Numbered from the stretch's first letter, positions 1 through 6,776 are shown. The stretch: 8,622 nucleotides of DNA from Oscillospiraceae bacterium (GCA_017410745.1 JAFPPJ010000359.1:1-8622), one strand, 5' to 3'. Program-made: numbers and translations. The notes: a model not told the origin generated them from the sequence alone.

Positions 1-161
1 GCCGCTCCATCCTTGACGGGCGCGACATCCTCCTTGAAAAGGACGACGGCATATACAGCGTACACTGTATTGGCATAGACCCCGAGGGCAGGCTCCTCGT
101 CCGCTATGAAAACGGCAGGGAGGAAGCCGTGCTAAACGGCTCCGTCACACTGATAAAATAA
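1..161 (+). CDS. birA: Biotin--[acetyl-CoA-carboxylase] ligase, C-terminal end (partial)
   Basis: Partial gene entering from the left edge; reading frame begins at base 3 and ends with TAA at 159-161, giving about 52 residues. The visible piece reads through I-G-I-D-P-E-G-R-L-L-V-R, then N-G-R-E-E-A-V-L-N-G-S-V-T-L-I-K. This matches the small SH3-like C-terminal domain of BirA-type biotin protein ligases, which typically has a 'G.A..ID..G.LLV...G....L.SGEVSL' pattern close to the stop. The family attaches biotin to the carrier domain of biotin-dependent carboxylases through biotinyl-AMP, in the cytoplasm; some members also repress biotin genes through an N-terminal helix-turn-helix, which cannot be judged here. 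It is the only + strand gene and converges on the minus-strand gene at 374-1081. The identification rests on a short domain, so it is probable rather than certain. Confidence 0.72.
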   Translation, partial: RSILDGRDILLEKDDGIYSVHCIGIDPEGRLLVRYENGREEAVLNGSVTLIK

Positions 162-189
162 AGGCTGTCCTAAAGTGTGCCCCCTGTCA

Positions 190-203
190 GGCAGGTATCT
201 GCC
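190..203 (+). other. Small hairpin just after birA stop
   Basis: GGCAG, GTAT, CTGCC forms a 5-bp stem 29 bases after the birA stop and is followed by ATTTCTTC. It is too weak to call a terminator on its own; the stronger hairpin at 282-316 is the likely end of transcription. The rest of 162-281 shows nothing recognisable beyond a short AAAAACTG tandem near 225-240. Confidence 0.25.
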
Positions 204-281
204 ATTTCTTCATCAACAGTGAAAAACTGAAAAACTGCGATTTCAGCGATATACTGTATTACACGGATTGCTGTTAACGGC

Positions 282-326
282 AAACGGCTTTGCGTTTTGT
301 AAGCGCAAAGCCGTTTATGTTGTTTT
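282..326 (+). terminator. Rho-independent terminator between convergent genes
   Basis: Perfect 13-bp stem: left arm AAACGGCTTTGCG at 282-294, right arm at 304-316, with a 9-base loop, followed on the + strand by ATGTTGTTTT. It ends birA transcription. Because the genes converge here it may also stop minus-strand transcription coming from 374-1081, but the tail on that side is less T-rich (GCCGTTAACAG), so bidirectionality is an inference. Confidence 0.78.
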
Positions 327-373
327 AGCCATATCAACAGACAGAGACAGATCGGTATATCGCAGAAAGCGCT

Positions 374-1081
374 TTAATCAAAGAAGCCGTTTCTTTTCCG
401 GTCTGCTCCTGCATAGTCATATCCCTTGTCCTCCGGAGAATTTCTGAAGAAGCCGTCATCTGCGGGATATACCTCATAATCATCTTCCGTCAGCAGTATA
501 TATGGCTCATCGCTGCGCTTTTCATCGTCCATGTCCGCCATATGTACATACATATCATATTCATAGTCATCTTCATTGCGGTACTCTTTGAAGTATCTGC
601 TGCTCTCTTCCTTCTCTTCCTCTGCGGCAGGCTCATCTTCATCGGTACTGCTGCTTTTATCGTCAAATACGCTTTTCGCACACAAAGCGATGACTGTTGT
701 TATCAGCCCAAAGCCTATTACAGGAATCACCCAAAGGCTCTCATCTCCGTAAGTATCGGCGTGCAGCTCCGAATTTGACGGATCGGCCTTGTCAACAACG
801 ATGCGCACTTCATCGCCTTCACCATAAAAACCCGTACCAAAGTCAACGTAATACGTCTTGTCATATCTTTTGCCGTTATAAAGATATTCTACAGTGACGC
901 CTTCCTTGATATACGAGCCCTCGGTGAAGCCAAGATACATACCTGTTTCCGTAACAGTTCCCGTGACGCTCTCGGTCGTTTTATCGGCATTGGAGGATAT
1001 GATAACCCCCAGGCCGGCCGACAGCAGAACAAGACCCACAATGGCTGCAGCAATTATTTTTTTAGATGTTTTGTTTTTCAT
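374..1081 (-). CDS. DUF3592-like two-pass membrane protein with acidic tail
   Basis: 235 residues. A short basic N-terminus (KNKTSKK) leads into a first hydrophobic segment at about 9-29. An outside-facing domain of about 30-115 follows, then a second membrane segment at about 116-136, then a roughly 100-residue cytoplasmic tail very rich in Asp and Glu. The outer domain contains G-E-G-D-E-V-R-I-V-V-D-K-A-D-P-S-N-S at 87-104, which resembles the 'G..V.V.YDP.DP....' signature of DUF3592 proteins, small membrane proteins of unknown function. The orientation is inferred from the basic N-terminus and is not certain. The ATG at 1079-1081 has only a weak upstream purine stretch, but a good promoter lies about 50 bases upstream and no better start is in frame. 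The gene stands alone, between a terminator shared with birA and the end of the BspA-like gene. Function unknown. Confidence 0.72.
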   Translation of the reverse strand: MKNKTSKKIIAAAIVGLVLLSAGLGVIISSNADKTTESVTGTVTETGMYLGFTEGSYIKEGVTVEYLYNGKRYDKTYYVDFGTGFYGEGDEVRIVVDKADPSNSELHADTYGDESLWVIPVIGFGLITTVIALCAKSVFDDKSSSTDEDEPAAEEEKEESSRYFKEYRNEDDYEYDMYVHMADMDDEKRSDEPYILLTEDDYEVYPADDGFFRNSPEDKGYDYAGADRKRNGFFD

Positions 1082-1137
1082 ATCATTCTTTTTATGTCAG
1101 CATCCTTACCGACACGATACAGCGAACCTCCGTATAT

Positions 1138-1166
1138 AATATACCATAAACCGTTCCGTCTTTCAA
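1138..1166 (-). promoter_or_regulatory. Sigma-A-type promoter for the DUF3592-like gene
   Basis: On the minus strand: TTGAAA (1161-1166), a 17-base spacer, TATATT (1138-1143). Expected start near 1131, giving a leader of about 50 bases to the ATG at 1081. The spacing is ideal and the hexamers are 5/6 matches to consensus or close to it. Confidence 0.65.
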
Positions 1167-1187
1167 GTATCCCTGCACCGTTCTAAT

Positions 1188-1201
1188 ATGATTATAATCA
1201 T
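1188..1201. other. 14-base perfect palindrome upstream of promoter
   Basis: ATGATTATAATCAT is its own reverse complement. It is flanked by a direct repeat of TTCTAAT (1181-1187 and 1201-1207). It lies 22 bases upstream of the -35 box of the 374-1081 gene and next to the hairpin that ends the BspA-like gene. It could be an operator or simply the AT-rich tail of that terminator. Confidence 0.3.
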
Positions 1202-1210
1202 TCTAATGAT

Positions 1211-1259
1211 CATGACCTCTCCTTGCAGCACGCATATGTGTACCGCCGGAGAGGTCATG
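1211..1259 (-). terminator. Hairpin downstream of the BspA-like gene
   Basis: Perfect 12-bp stem, CATGACCTCTCC at 1211-1222 and its complement at 1248-1259, with a 25-base loop, 56 bases after the stop codon of the 1316-3427 gene. The minus-strand tail (ATCATTAGAATGATTATAAT) is AT-rich but lacks a true T-run, so it is a probable rather than textbook intrinsic terminator. Confidence 0.55.
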
Positions 1260-1315
1260 GGTCTGTATCCTGTAAAGGTCGTGTATGAGACTTTCTGCCT
1301 ACACGCTATTGCGAG

Positions 1316-3427
1316 TTACCGTGCCGTGAACATAACTACGTTCGCCTTATCGTCCGCATGAGTAAGACCGAAGGGGATGTATTCCCCGTTCACATACGGT
1401 ACTACGCAGAAGCCGTACTTCCAGCCCTTTTTAAGACCCTTCCATGTGAAGGAAAGGTTTGTCGTCTCACGGCAGTCTATCTGCTTAAAGTTCGCATCAA
1501 CGAGTATCACCTTGTACTTGGCGGCTGTGCCCTTGTTCTCGGTGTACTTCGTCCACTTTATCACCGTCTTGCCCGATGAAGGCGTTACAGTCGGCTTTAT
1601 GCCGCCGCGTGTCCATCTCTTAGCCGGCCTCTTGAGCGGTGTCAGCTTGCCGTCAACGAGCGCCTTGACATAGAATATGGCTTCGTGAGTGGACTTGCTG
1701 TCCTTGTTGGTAAGTCCCGTCACAAGGAATTTCGTATTTGTGGTGGTGCCTGCCAGCCTTTCCTTGCCGTCCTGTGAAACGTATATGTAATACTTCTTCG
1801 CACGCGGCACACTCTCATAGTATACCCACGCCTTGTGGTTGCCCAGTGACAGCTTCGTTATCATGGGAGAGTTCACGGGCTTAGTCCACACGATATATTT
1901 ACTGTCCTTCAGATCCGTGCGGCTGAATGGGGGGTACCCTCCCCTGAAACGAGGCTGCACATAGAAGCCGTAGGTCACGCCGTTTTTGAGCCCCTCCCAT
2001 TTGAAGGAGCACTTGTTCGTGGCCTTTGTGCCGAGGACATTGTTATCCCTGTCTATGCATACCACACGATAGCCCTCTGCATAGCCCTCTGCATTTTTGA
2101 ACTTATCCCATGATATCTCTATCACGCCCGAGCCTGCCTGCTGTGTACGGCATTTTATGCCGTAATCATCAAGCATCAGAAATACTGTGGCCTCCTTGGA
2201 TTCATTGCCTTCTGCGACCGCAGTTACACACACTCTATATCCACCGTTTTCGAGGCCGCCGATATATGCGCCTGTGCCGGTACGGGTGGTCTCCTGCAAT
2301 TTTCCGCCGCTGCATGGCTTCCAATCCGTATTATATACACGAATGAAACGTATCCTGTAATAAGCCGCTCCCTTTACAGGCTCCCAGGTGATATTCATCT
2401 TGCCGTTGCCGCCCTGCGCCGTCTTTCCCTTAGGCATATCCAGTCTCTTCAGGCGCGTATATACACCTGTCGTTTCCGCAGTGAATTCCGCATAATCATC
2501 ACTGCCGCTGATTATCTCAGCCGACCCCGGCTTCCTCCATCCTGTATAATCATCATCATCGCCGTAATTGGGAAGCCACATATCGTATTCAACTTCAAAG
2601 CCGCGGGGAAGCTTCAGGGATGTAAGTGCCGTACAGTTGTCAAACATGTAGTTACAATATGTTCCGGAGAGCTTAAAACCCGAGATATTAAGAGAGGTCA
2701 GTGACGAAGCACCGCCGAACATTCCGTTCGCATAACGCAGCGATATAGTGCTGAAGTTGCTAAGGTCGAGCTTTTTAAGCGATTGGCAGCATGCAAACAT
2801 CGCTGTCATGTCCCGGACTCTGGTCGTATCGAACCCCGACACGTCGACAGACGCAAGTGCCCTGCATTCCTCAAACATATTGGACATATTCTCAACGCTC
2901 GATGTATTCATCCCTGTCAGATCAATACTCTTGAGTGATTGGCAGTATCTGAACATAAAGCTCATATCATTCACTTTGGAGGTATCCATGCCTTTCAGGT
3001 CGAGCCACTTGAGGGATGTACATCCGTAGAACATTCCTGCCATAGACTCGGTGGCAGATATATCAAGATTCACGAGCCCATCTATGCTCTCAAGCGATTC
3101 CATATCTTCAAATGCGTAAGCCAGTCTGCCTGCCTCGGTGCCCGGCAGGATAACGACCTTTTTTACGTTATTGGCATTGATCTTTGCCAGGTCTGCAAAG
3201 GACGAATCCATAGCGGTATCGGGCAGCAAGCCGTAAAGCGTGAGCGTTCCGTTCTCGAAATTGCACCAGCTTGTGGCATCCTTTGTCAGCTCATCCTCAT
3301 CGAGCGACAGTCCCAGCGTGACATCTCCGCCAAGCCCCGTTATATCCGGTACCTCGTCCGCATATACGGGTGTGAGCGCACTTGTCAGCATCATTGCAGC
3401 CAACAGCGCAGCCATTTTCTTTTTCAT
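1316..3427 (-). CDS. Secreted BspA-like leucine-rich-repeat protein with fibronectin-III-like domains
   Basis: 703 residues. A clear Sec signal peptide (MKKKMAALLA, hydrophobic core, probable cleavage after VYA at residue 23) indicates export. Residues about 106-275 hold BspA/DUF285-type leucine-rich repeats with an exact 26-residue period: MF pairs at 132, 158, 184, 210 and 236, a last one at 261, each followed by 'C.SL..LDLSG..TS.V..M'. After an Asp-rich linker (about 288-312) come roughly four beta-sandwich repeats of fibronectin III type (about 335-420, 425-515, 520-605 and 608-703), with W, Y-x-V/I and 'GL..G..Y.F.V' landmarks. Repeats 2 and 4 are closely alike (SFKWEGLKNGVTYGF and SFTWKGLKKGWKYGF). 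No sorting signal, dockerin or membrane anchor is seen, so the protein is probably released or held non-covalently. BspA-type repeats in other bacteria bind host or partner proteins; that role here is inference. Ribosome binding site AGGGGG precedes the ATG. Confidence 0.85.
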   Translation of the reverse strand: MKKKMAALLAAMMLTSALTPVYADEVPDITGLGGDVTLGLSLDEDELTKDATSWCNFENGTLTLYGLLPDTAMDSSFADLAKINANNVKKVVILPGTEAGRLAYAFEDMESLESIDGLVNLDISATESMAGMFYGCTSLKWLDLKGMDTSKVNDMSFMFRYCQSLKSIDLTGMNTSSVENMSNMFEECRALASVDVSGFDTTRVRDMTAMFACCQSLKKLDLSNFSTISLRYANGMFGGASSLTSLNISGFKLSGTYCNYMFDNCTALTSLKLPRGFEVEYDMWLPNYGDDDDYTGWRKPGSAEIISGSDDYAEFTAETTGVYTRLKRLDMPKGKTAQGGNGKMNITWEPVKGAAYYRIRFIRVYNTDWKPCSGGKLQETTRTGTGAYIGGLENGGYRVCVTAVAEGNESKEATVFLMLDDYGIKCRTQQAGSGVIEISWDKFKNAEGYAEGYRVVCIDRDNNVLGTKATNKCSFKWEGLKNGVTYGFYVQPRFRGGYPPFSRTDLKDSKYIVWTKPVNSPMITKLSLGNHKAWVYYESVPRAKKYYIYVSQDGKERLAGTTTNTKFLVTGLTNKDSKSTHEAIFYVKALVDGKLTPLKRPAKRWTRGGIKPTVTPSSGKTVIKWTKYTENKGTAAKYKVILVDANFKQIDCRETTNLSFTWKGLKKGWKYGFCVVPYVNGEYIPFGLTHADDKANVVMFTAR

Positions 3428-3456
3428 GATATTTCCCCCTGTAAATAATTAAATTC

Positions 3457-3500
3457 TGCATCCATCGTCTGCGAGATATCAAGCAGATGATGGATGTGCA
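3457..3500 (-). promoter_or_regulatory. Long imperfect hairpin in the leader of the BspA-like gene
   Basis: TCCATCGTCTGC (3461-3472) pairs with GCAGATGATGGA (3483-3494), 12 bp including one G-U pair, around a 10-base loop. TGCA boxes on both outer sides (3457-3460 and 3497-3500) extend it with a 2-base bulge, and AATT boxes lie further out. It ends about 30 bases upstream of the start codon. It could be an mRNA-stability or regulatory structure or an operator. I could not identify a convincing promoter in this leader. Confidence 0.45.
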
Positions 3501-3510
3501 AAATTCCCCC

Positions 3511-3568
3511 AAAATAAAAAAGCCACCCCCCTATGTCCGCTCAAACAAGCCAAAACCATTAGGTGGCT
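3511..3568 (-). terminator. Terminator of the lar operon
   Basis: On the minus strand AGCCACC (3562-3568) pairs with GGTGGCT (3521-3527), followed directly by TTTTTTATTTT. The loop is long (34 bases). The 5' arm lies inside the outer copy of the 73-base repeat, so the repeat provides part of the terminator. Confidence 0.65.
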
Positions 3569-3603
3569 GCGGGCACTGCCCGCCGGGTGCAGGCTCAGCC
3601 CGC
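3531..3603. repeat. Outer copy (A) of a 73-base direct repeat
   Basis: Aligns without gaps to 3649-3721, with 8 mismatches in 73 positions (about 89% identity) and an offset of 118 bases. It contains the near-palindrome GCGGGCACTGCCCGC (3569-3583). Read on the minus strand, it would encode RAEPAPGGQCPQPPNGF and end FERT-stop, clearly parallel to the end of LarE. A TGA lies two codons upstream of the RAEP reading, so it is not an expressed gene. Confidence 0.85.
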
Positions 3604-3648
3604 TTGTATCATATAGATCTGACCAAATACGTCAGATAAGTCAAATTC

Positions 3649-3721
3649 CTATGTCCGTCCAGATAAGTCAAAACCATAAGGTGGCCGCGGGCACTGCCCG
3701 CTGGGTGCAGGCTCAGCCCGC
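3649..3721. repeat. Inner copy (B) of the 73-base repeat, within the 3' end of larE
   Basis: Second copy of the repeat at 3531-3603, here fused in frame to larE and coding its last residues from RAEPAP to the stop. The near-palindrome GCGGGCACTGCCCGC recurs at 3687-3701. A further 13-base direct repeat, CAGATAAGTCAAA, occurs at 3633-3645 and 3660-3672, between and inside the copies. Confidence 0.85.
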
Positions 3722-4488
3722 CCGTAGCCGGACAGATCAAGGGATATGTGTCCAAATCCCAGTCCGGACAGACGGGAGCATATCTCCCCTGCCATGCCCG
3801 CAGCCTCGGCTATCCTTTCCCTCTCCGTCTCTATCCGTGCGTCATTTCCGTGCAGGCGCACACGCACCTGACGAAACCCCATGTCATGCAGTATGTATTC
3901 CGCTTCCTCGATAAGGCGCAGCTTGTCACGGGTGATGATGTCGCCGTGAGGGATGCGTGTGGCAAGACAGGCATAGGACGGCTTGTCCCATGTGCCGAGC
4001 CCCGCCTCCTTTGAGAGGGCGCGTATGTCCGCCTTGGTCAGCCCTGCATCACGCAGGGGCGAGAGCACGCCCAGCTCCTCCGCCGCGCGCATTCCCGGGC
4101 GGTCATCTCCCATATCATCCGCATTCGTGCCGTCCGCCGCGCGCATCCCTTCGGATGCAGCCAAGCGGCATATCTCACCGAATATGTTCTTCTTGCATAT
4201 ATAGCATCGGTCGCGCGGGTTCTCTGCAAAGCCCTCCACCGCAAATACATCGGGCGTTAGCACGATATGCCTGATGCCGCGTGTGCGGCAGAATTCCTCC
4301 GCCTCATCCATCTCACGGCGGGGGCACAGACACGAACGTGCGGTGACGGCAAGACAGCCGTCACCGAGTACCTCATGTGCGGTATACAGCAGGAATGTGG
4401 AGTCCACTCCCGCCGAGTAAGCTACAGCGAGTTTCCCCGCGTCCCGTATTATGTCCTTAAGTCTGTCAAATCTGTCATGCGTCTTCAT
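3649..4488 (-). CDS. larE: LarE, pyridinium-3,5-biscarboxylate mononucleotide sulfurtransferase
   Basis: 279 residues. A PP-loop ATP pyrophosphatase domain near the N-terminus reads AVAYSAGVDSTFLL (21-34); the usual motif is SGGxDS, so Ala replaces the second residue. RCYICKK gives Cys95 and Cys98, and KPSYACLATRIPHG gives Cys174, the position equivalent to the sulfur-donating Cys176 of Lactiplantibacillus plantarum LarE. The family adenylates the carboxylates of the LarB product and converts them to thiocarboxylates. Having all three cysteines suggests the form that uses a [4Fe-4S] cluster rather than sacrificing its own cysteine; this is inference. The ATG at 4486-4488 overlaps the end of larC by 14 bases, so translation is probably coupled; its ribosome site is weak. 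The natural end seems to be LDLSGYG (250-256). The remaining residues come from repeat copy B. Confidence 0.92.
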   Translation of the reverse strand: MKTHDRFDRLKDIIRDAGKLAVAYSAGVDSTFLLYTAHEVLGDGCLAVTARSCLCPRREMDEAEEFCRTRGIRHIVLTPDVFAVEGFAENPRDRCYICKKNIFGEICRLAASEGMRAADGTNADDMGDDRPGMRAAEELGVLSPLRDAGLTKADIRALSKEAGLGTWDKPSYACLATRIPHGDIITRDKLRLIEEAEYILHDMGFRQVRVRLHGNDARIETERERIAEAAGMAGEICSRLSGLGFGHISLDLSGYGRAEPAPSGQCPRPPYGFDLSGRT

Positions 4489-5653
4489 TTTCTATCTGCT
4501 TGCGTACCTCTTCTATGCTCATATTGTTCTGAGCGGCTATGCGCTCAAGATCGTCATGCTCGTACTTTATCCTTGTAACGCCGTAGCCGGTGGATATCTT
4601 GCGGCGCACACGTCCGAGAGGCGTGCGCATCTCCTCTATCCTGCGGTCGAGCAGGTAGCGCTTTGCGGCGGTCTCACGCATACCGAGCGTGGATGTGTGT
4701 GCAAACGCCGTGTGTATTATCTCGGACTTCGCCTCGTCGTCGCATACGATGCGTATGAGGGTAGCCGTGCGGGACTTCTTGCCCGATACAGGCACGGTGT
4801 ATACATCCCTTGCGCCTGCCGCAAACAGCATAGTCACAGCGAATGCGATATCCTCTGCGGTCATATCGTCAACGCAGAAGGAGAGTTCGGACATCTTCTC
4901 CGTCAGCCCCTCGGTGGTGCCCGATATTATGCGGACGCAGTTCGCCCTTGCATAGTCGCGCGAGCCCATGCCGTAGCCTACGGTGTCACAGGTCATAACG
5001 GGCATATCGCCGAAGCTGTCGGCGAAGTATTTGAGCAGAGCCGCTCCCGTGGGAGTACACAGCTCGCCCTCTATGTTGCCGTATATGGGTACTCCGTGAA
5101 GTATCTCCACAGTGGCGGGCGCGGGTACCGGCAGTATGCCGTGCGCACATTCAACGCTGCCCTTGCCTACATGCACAGGGGATACTATCACCTTCTCGGG
5201 TGCAAGCTCATTCATAGCAAGGCATACCGCTGTGATGTCTGCCACAGCATCCATAGTGCCCACCTCGTGGAAATGTATGTCCGACATATCCACGCCGTGT
5301 ATGCGGCTCTCAGCCTCCGCTATGATGTTGTACACTGCCATGACATCCTTCTTGACCTTGTCGGGGATATCAAGATGCGTCACGATATTCTCTATATCAT
5401 GCAGTCCTGTATGATGATGCTCTTCATCATCGTGATGATAGTCCTCTTCCGTCTCACCGTTTATCCTGACGGTGATATGCGTGCCTGTGATGCCGCATCT
5501 CCACAGCGGCTCCGATTCATAGGTGACACCGGGTATACATATCATATTGAGTCGCTTGACAAACTCTGCCGGCTCGGGCATAAGCTCTGTCAGTGCTGCT
5601 GTGAGCATATCGCCGGCTGCACCCATAGATGCATCGATATACAGAATATTCAT
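4475..5653 (-). CDS. larC: LarC, nickel-pincer cofactor nickel insertase (CTP-dependent)
   Basis: 392 residues from the chosen ATG at 5651-5653, which follows an ideal AGGAGGG site; an upstream in-frame ATG would add ten residues but lies before that site. LarC hydrolyses CTP and inserts nickel into the bis-thiocarboxylated pyridine nucleotide, completing the NPN cofactor. Visible family marks are MNILYIDASMGAAGDM at the N-terminus, HFHEVGTMDAVADI (127-140), and GELCTPTGAALL (196-207). A second domain starts with VDDMTAEDIA at 261-270. A His/Asp/Glu-rich loop at about 71-86 (DYHHDDEEHHH) is a likely nickel-holding segment. In L. plantarum the two halves are joined by a programmed frameshift; here they form one uninterrupted frame. 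The gene starts 10 bases after larB, and its ribosome site overlaps the larB stop codon. Confidence 0.93.
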   Translation of the reverse strand: MNILYIDASMGAAGDMLTAALTELMPEPAEFVKRLNMICIPGVTYESEPLWRCGITGTHITVRINGETEEDYHHDDEEHHHTGLHDIENIVTHLDIPDKVKKDVMAVYNIIAEAESRIHGVDMSDIHFHEVGTMDAVADITAVCLAMNELAPEKVIVSPVHVGKGSVECAHGILPVPAPATVEILHGVPIYGNIEGELCTPTGAALLKYFADSFGDMPVMTCDTVGYGMGSRDYARANCVRIISGTTEGLTEKMSELSFCVDDMTAEDIAFAVTMLFAAGARDVYTVPVSGKKSRTATLIRIVCDDEAKSEIIHTAFAHTSTLGMRETAAKRYLLDRRIEEMRTPLGRVRRKISTGYGVTRIKYEHDDLERIAAQNNMSIEEVRKQIENEDA

Positions 5654-5663
5654 CTTATCCCTC

Positions 5664-6413
5664 CTATTGTCTGCGAGCAACATGGTTAATCATGCTCGCA
5701 AGGTATCCGGCTCCGAAGCCGTTGTCGATATTCACCACCGAAACGCCGGCGGCGCATGAACTGAGCATTCCGAGCAGAGGTGTCACCCCTGCAAAGGATG
5801 CACCATAGCCCACGCTTGTGGGGACGGCTATGACAGGACAGTCCGCCAGTCCGCCTATTACGCTCGCAAGAGCGCCCTCCATACCGGCAATGGCTATTAT
5901 CACCGATGCCGACATTATGTCCCGCTTGCAGGAGAGCAGCCTGTGAAGCCCTGCCACTCCCACGTCGTATATGCGTCTTACGTCATTTCCGAGGAATGCC
6001 GCGGTGACCGCCGCCTCCTCAGCTACGGGGATATCGCATGTGCCGCCTGTGCATATGACGATCTTCCCTATGCCGTCCGGCTCGGGATACTCGCCGACAG
6101 TGGCGGTGCGGGATATATCATCATAGTCTATATCCCTGTGTATCCTTGCCGCCGTATCCTTATCGAGCCTGGTGATGAGGATATTCTCCTGCCCCGATGC
6201 GGTCATTGAGTCTATTATGCCCGTGATCTGCTGTGCTGTCTTGCCCTCGCCGTATATGACCTCTGCCACGCCCTGACGCAGCTTGCGGTGTATGTCCACC
6301 TTTGCAAAGCCTATATCGTCGAAAGGGTCGGACTTGAGCGTCAGGAGCGCTTCGTCCACGCTCATGCTGCCGCTTTTCACGGCTTCAAGTATCTGTCTTG
6401 CCTCGGTATTCAT
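5664..6413 (-). CDS. larB: LarB, pyridinium-3,5-biscarboxylic acid mononucleotide synthase
   Basis: 249 residues. LarB carboxylates the nicotinic acid ring of NaAD at C5 and splits its phosphoanhydride bond, giving the first NPN intermediate and AMP. The N-terminal half (about 1-110) is the LarB-specific region; the C-terminal half (about 115-245) resembles PurE-type AIR carboxylases. Key stretches are ICTGGTCDIPVAEEA (120-134), YDVGVAGLHRLL (149-160), AGMEGALASVIGGL (176-189), VPTSVGYGASFAG (197-209), and LSSCAAGVSVVNIDNGFGAG (217-236). Cys220 matches the catalytic cysteine known in L. plantarum LarB (Cys221). I chose the ATG at 6411-6413 because GGGGAT lies 6 bases upstream and the sequence then starts like other LarB proteins; an in-frame ATG at 6425 has no ribosome site. 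A 60-base gap separates it from the upstream membrane-protein gene. Confidence 0.94.
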   Translation of the reverse strand: MNTEARQILEAVKSGSMSVDEALLTLKSDPFDDIGFAKVDIHRKLRQGVAEVIYGEGKTAQQITGIIDSMTASGQENILITRLDKDTAARIHRDIDYDDISRTATVGEYPEPDGIGKIVICTGGTCDIPVAEEAAVTAAFLGNDVRRIYDVGVAGLHRLLSCKRDIMSASVIIAIAGMEGALASVIGGLADCPVIAVPTSVGYGASFAGVTPLLGMLSSCAAGVSVVNIDNGFGAGYLASMINHVARRQ

Positions 6414-6473
6414 GTATATCCCCATTTATCGGTGAACGGTCCCGTAAGAGATACAGAACCGTCCATGTCACTC

Positions 6474-6776
6474 TTATCTGATCCTGCGCACTACGCCCTT
6501 CGGGTCGCTGACAAGCACCATAACGAGCCATATCACGACACCGAGCACTGCTACGCACAGTCCCAGAAATGCGTCATTGATCATATCCGCCGCCTCGGGA
6601 CGGAAGTATTCATCCTTTAGCTCTGCAAATTCATATACAGCATCCACCAGCCACATGAGGGATGCGCCCCAGTACATCAGGCAGAGAGTGCCCAGCTTGT
6701 ACTTCTTGTCATTGAACTTGAAATACCACAGGCAGGTCACTGTCAGTGCCGCTATAACCGTGATAAGAAGGGTCAT
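6474..6776 (-). CDS. Small three-pass membrane protein in the lar operon (unknown function)
   Basis: 100 residues with three predicted membrane segments at about 1-19, 28-47 and 68-89, separated by a short basic loop (KFNDKKYKLG) and an acidic loop (AELKDEYFRPEAADMIND, 51-68). The second segment holds CLMYWGASLMWLVDAVYEF. The protein ends in DPKGVVRRIR. The ATG at 6774-6776 overlaps the stop of the preceding gene in an ATGA arrangement and has a GGAGG site, so the two are translationally coupled; an upstream in-frame ATG at 6842 was not chosen because it lies inside the preceding gene and lacks such a site. It does not look like the known nickel transporter parts (LarMN, LarQ, LarO, NikMN). 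Its place between the promoter and larB suggests a role tied to nickel or NPN cofactor use, but this is contextual only. Confidence 0.8.
   Translation of the reverse strand: MTLLITVIAALTVTCLWYFKFNDKKYKLGTLCLMYWGASLMWLVDAVYEFAELKDEYFRPEAADMINDAFLGLCVAVLGVVIWLVMVLVSDPKGVVRRIR

Noticed and set aside
3531..3721. CRISPR-like array or transposon ends from the two 73-base copies
   Set aside because: Only two copies, imperfect and partly coding, with no regular spacers; no transposase, inverted termini or target duplication is visible.
4451..5689. 412-codon open frame on the + strand opposite larC
   Set aside because: It is antisense to larC over nearly its whole length, its translation is rich in Cys, His and Tyr with no recognisable domain, and the minus-strand frame matches LarC throughout. 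It is a shadow of larC codon use.
6426..6473. Weak inverted repeat (ACGGT...ACCGT) between the second membrane gene and larB
   Set aside because: Five base pairs with a long loop and no T-run; not enough to claim a terminator or processing site, and the operon appears continuous here.
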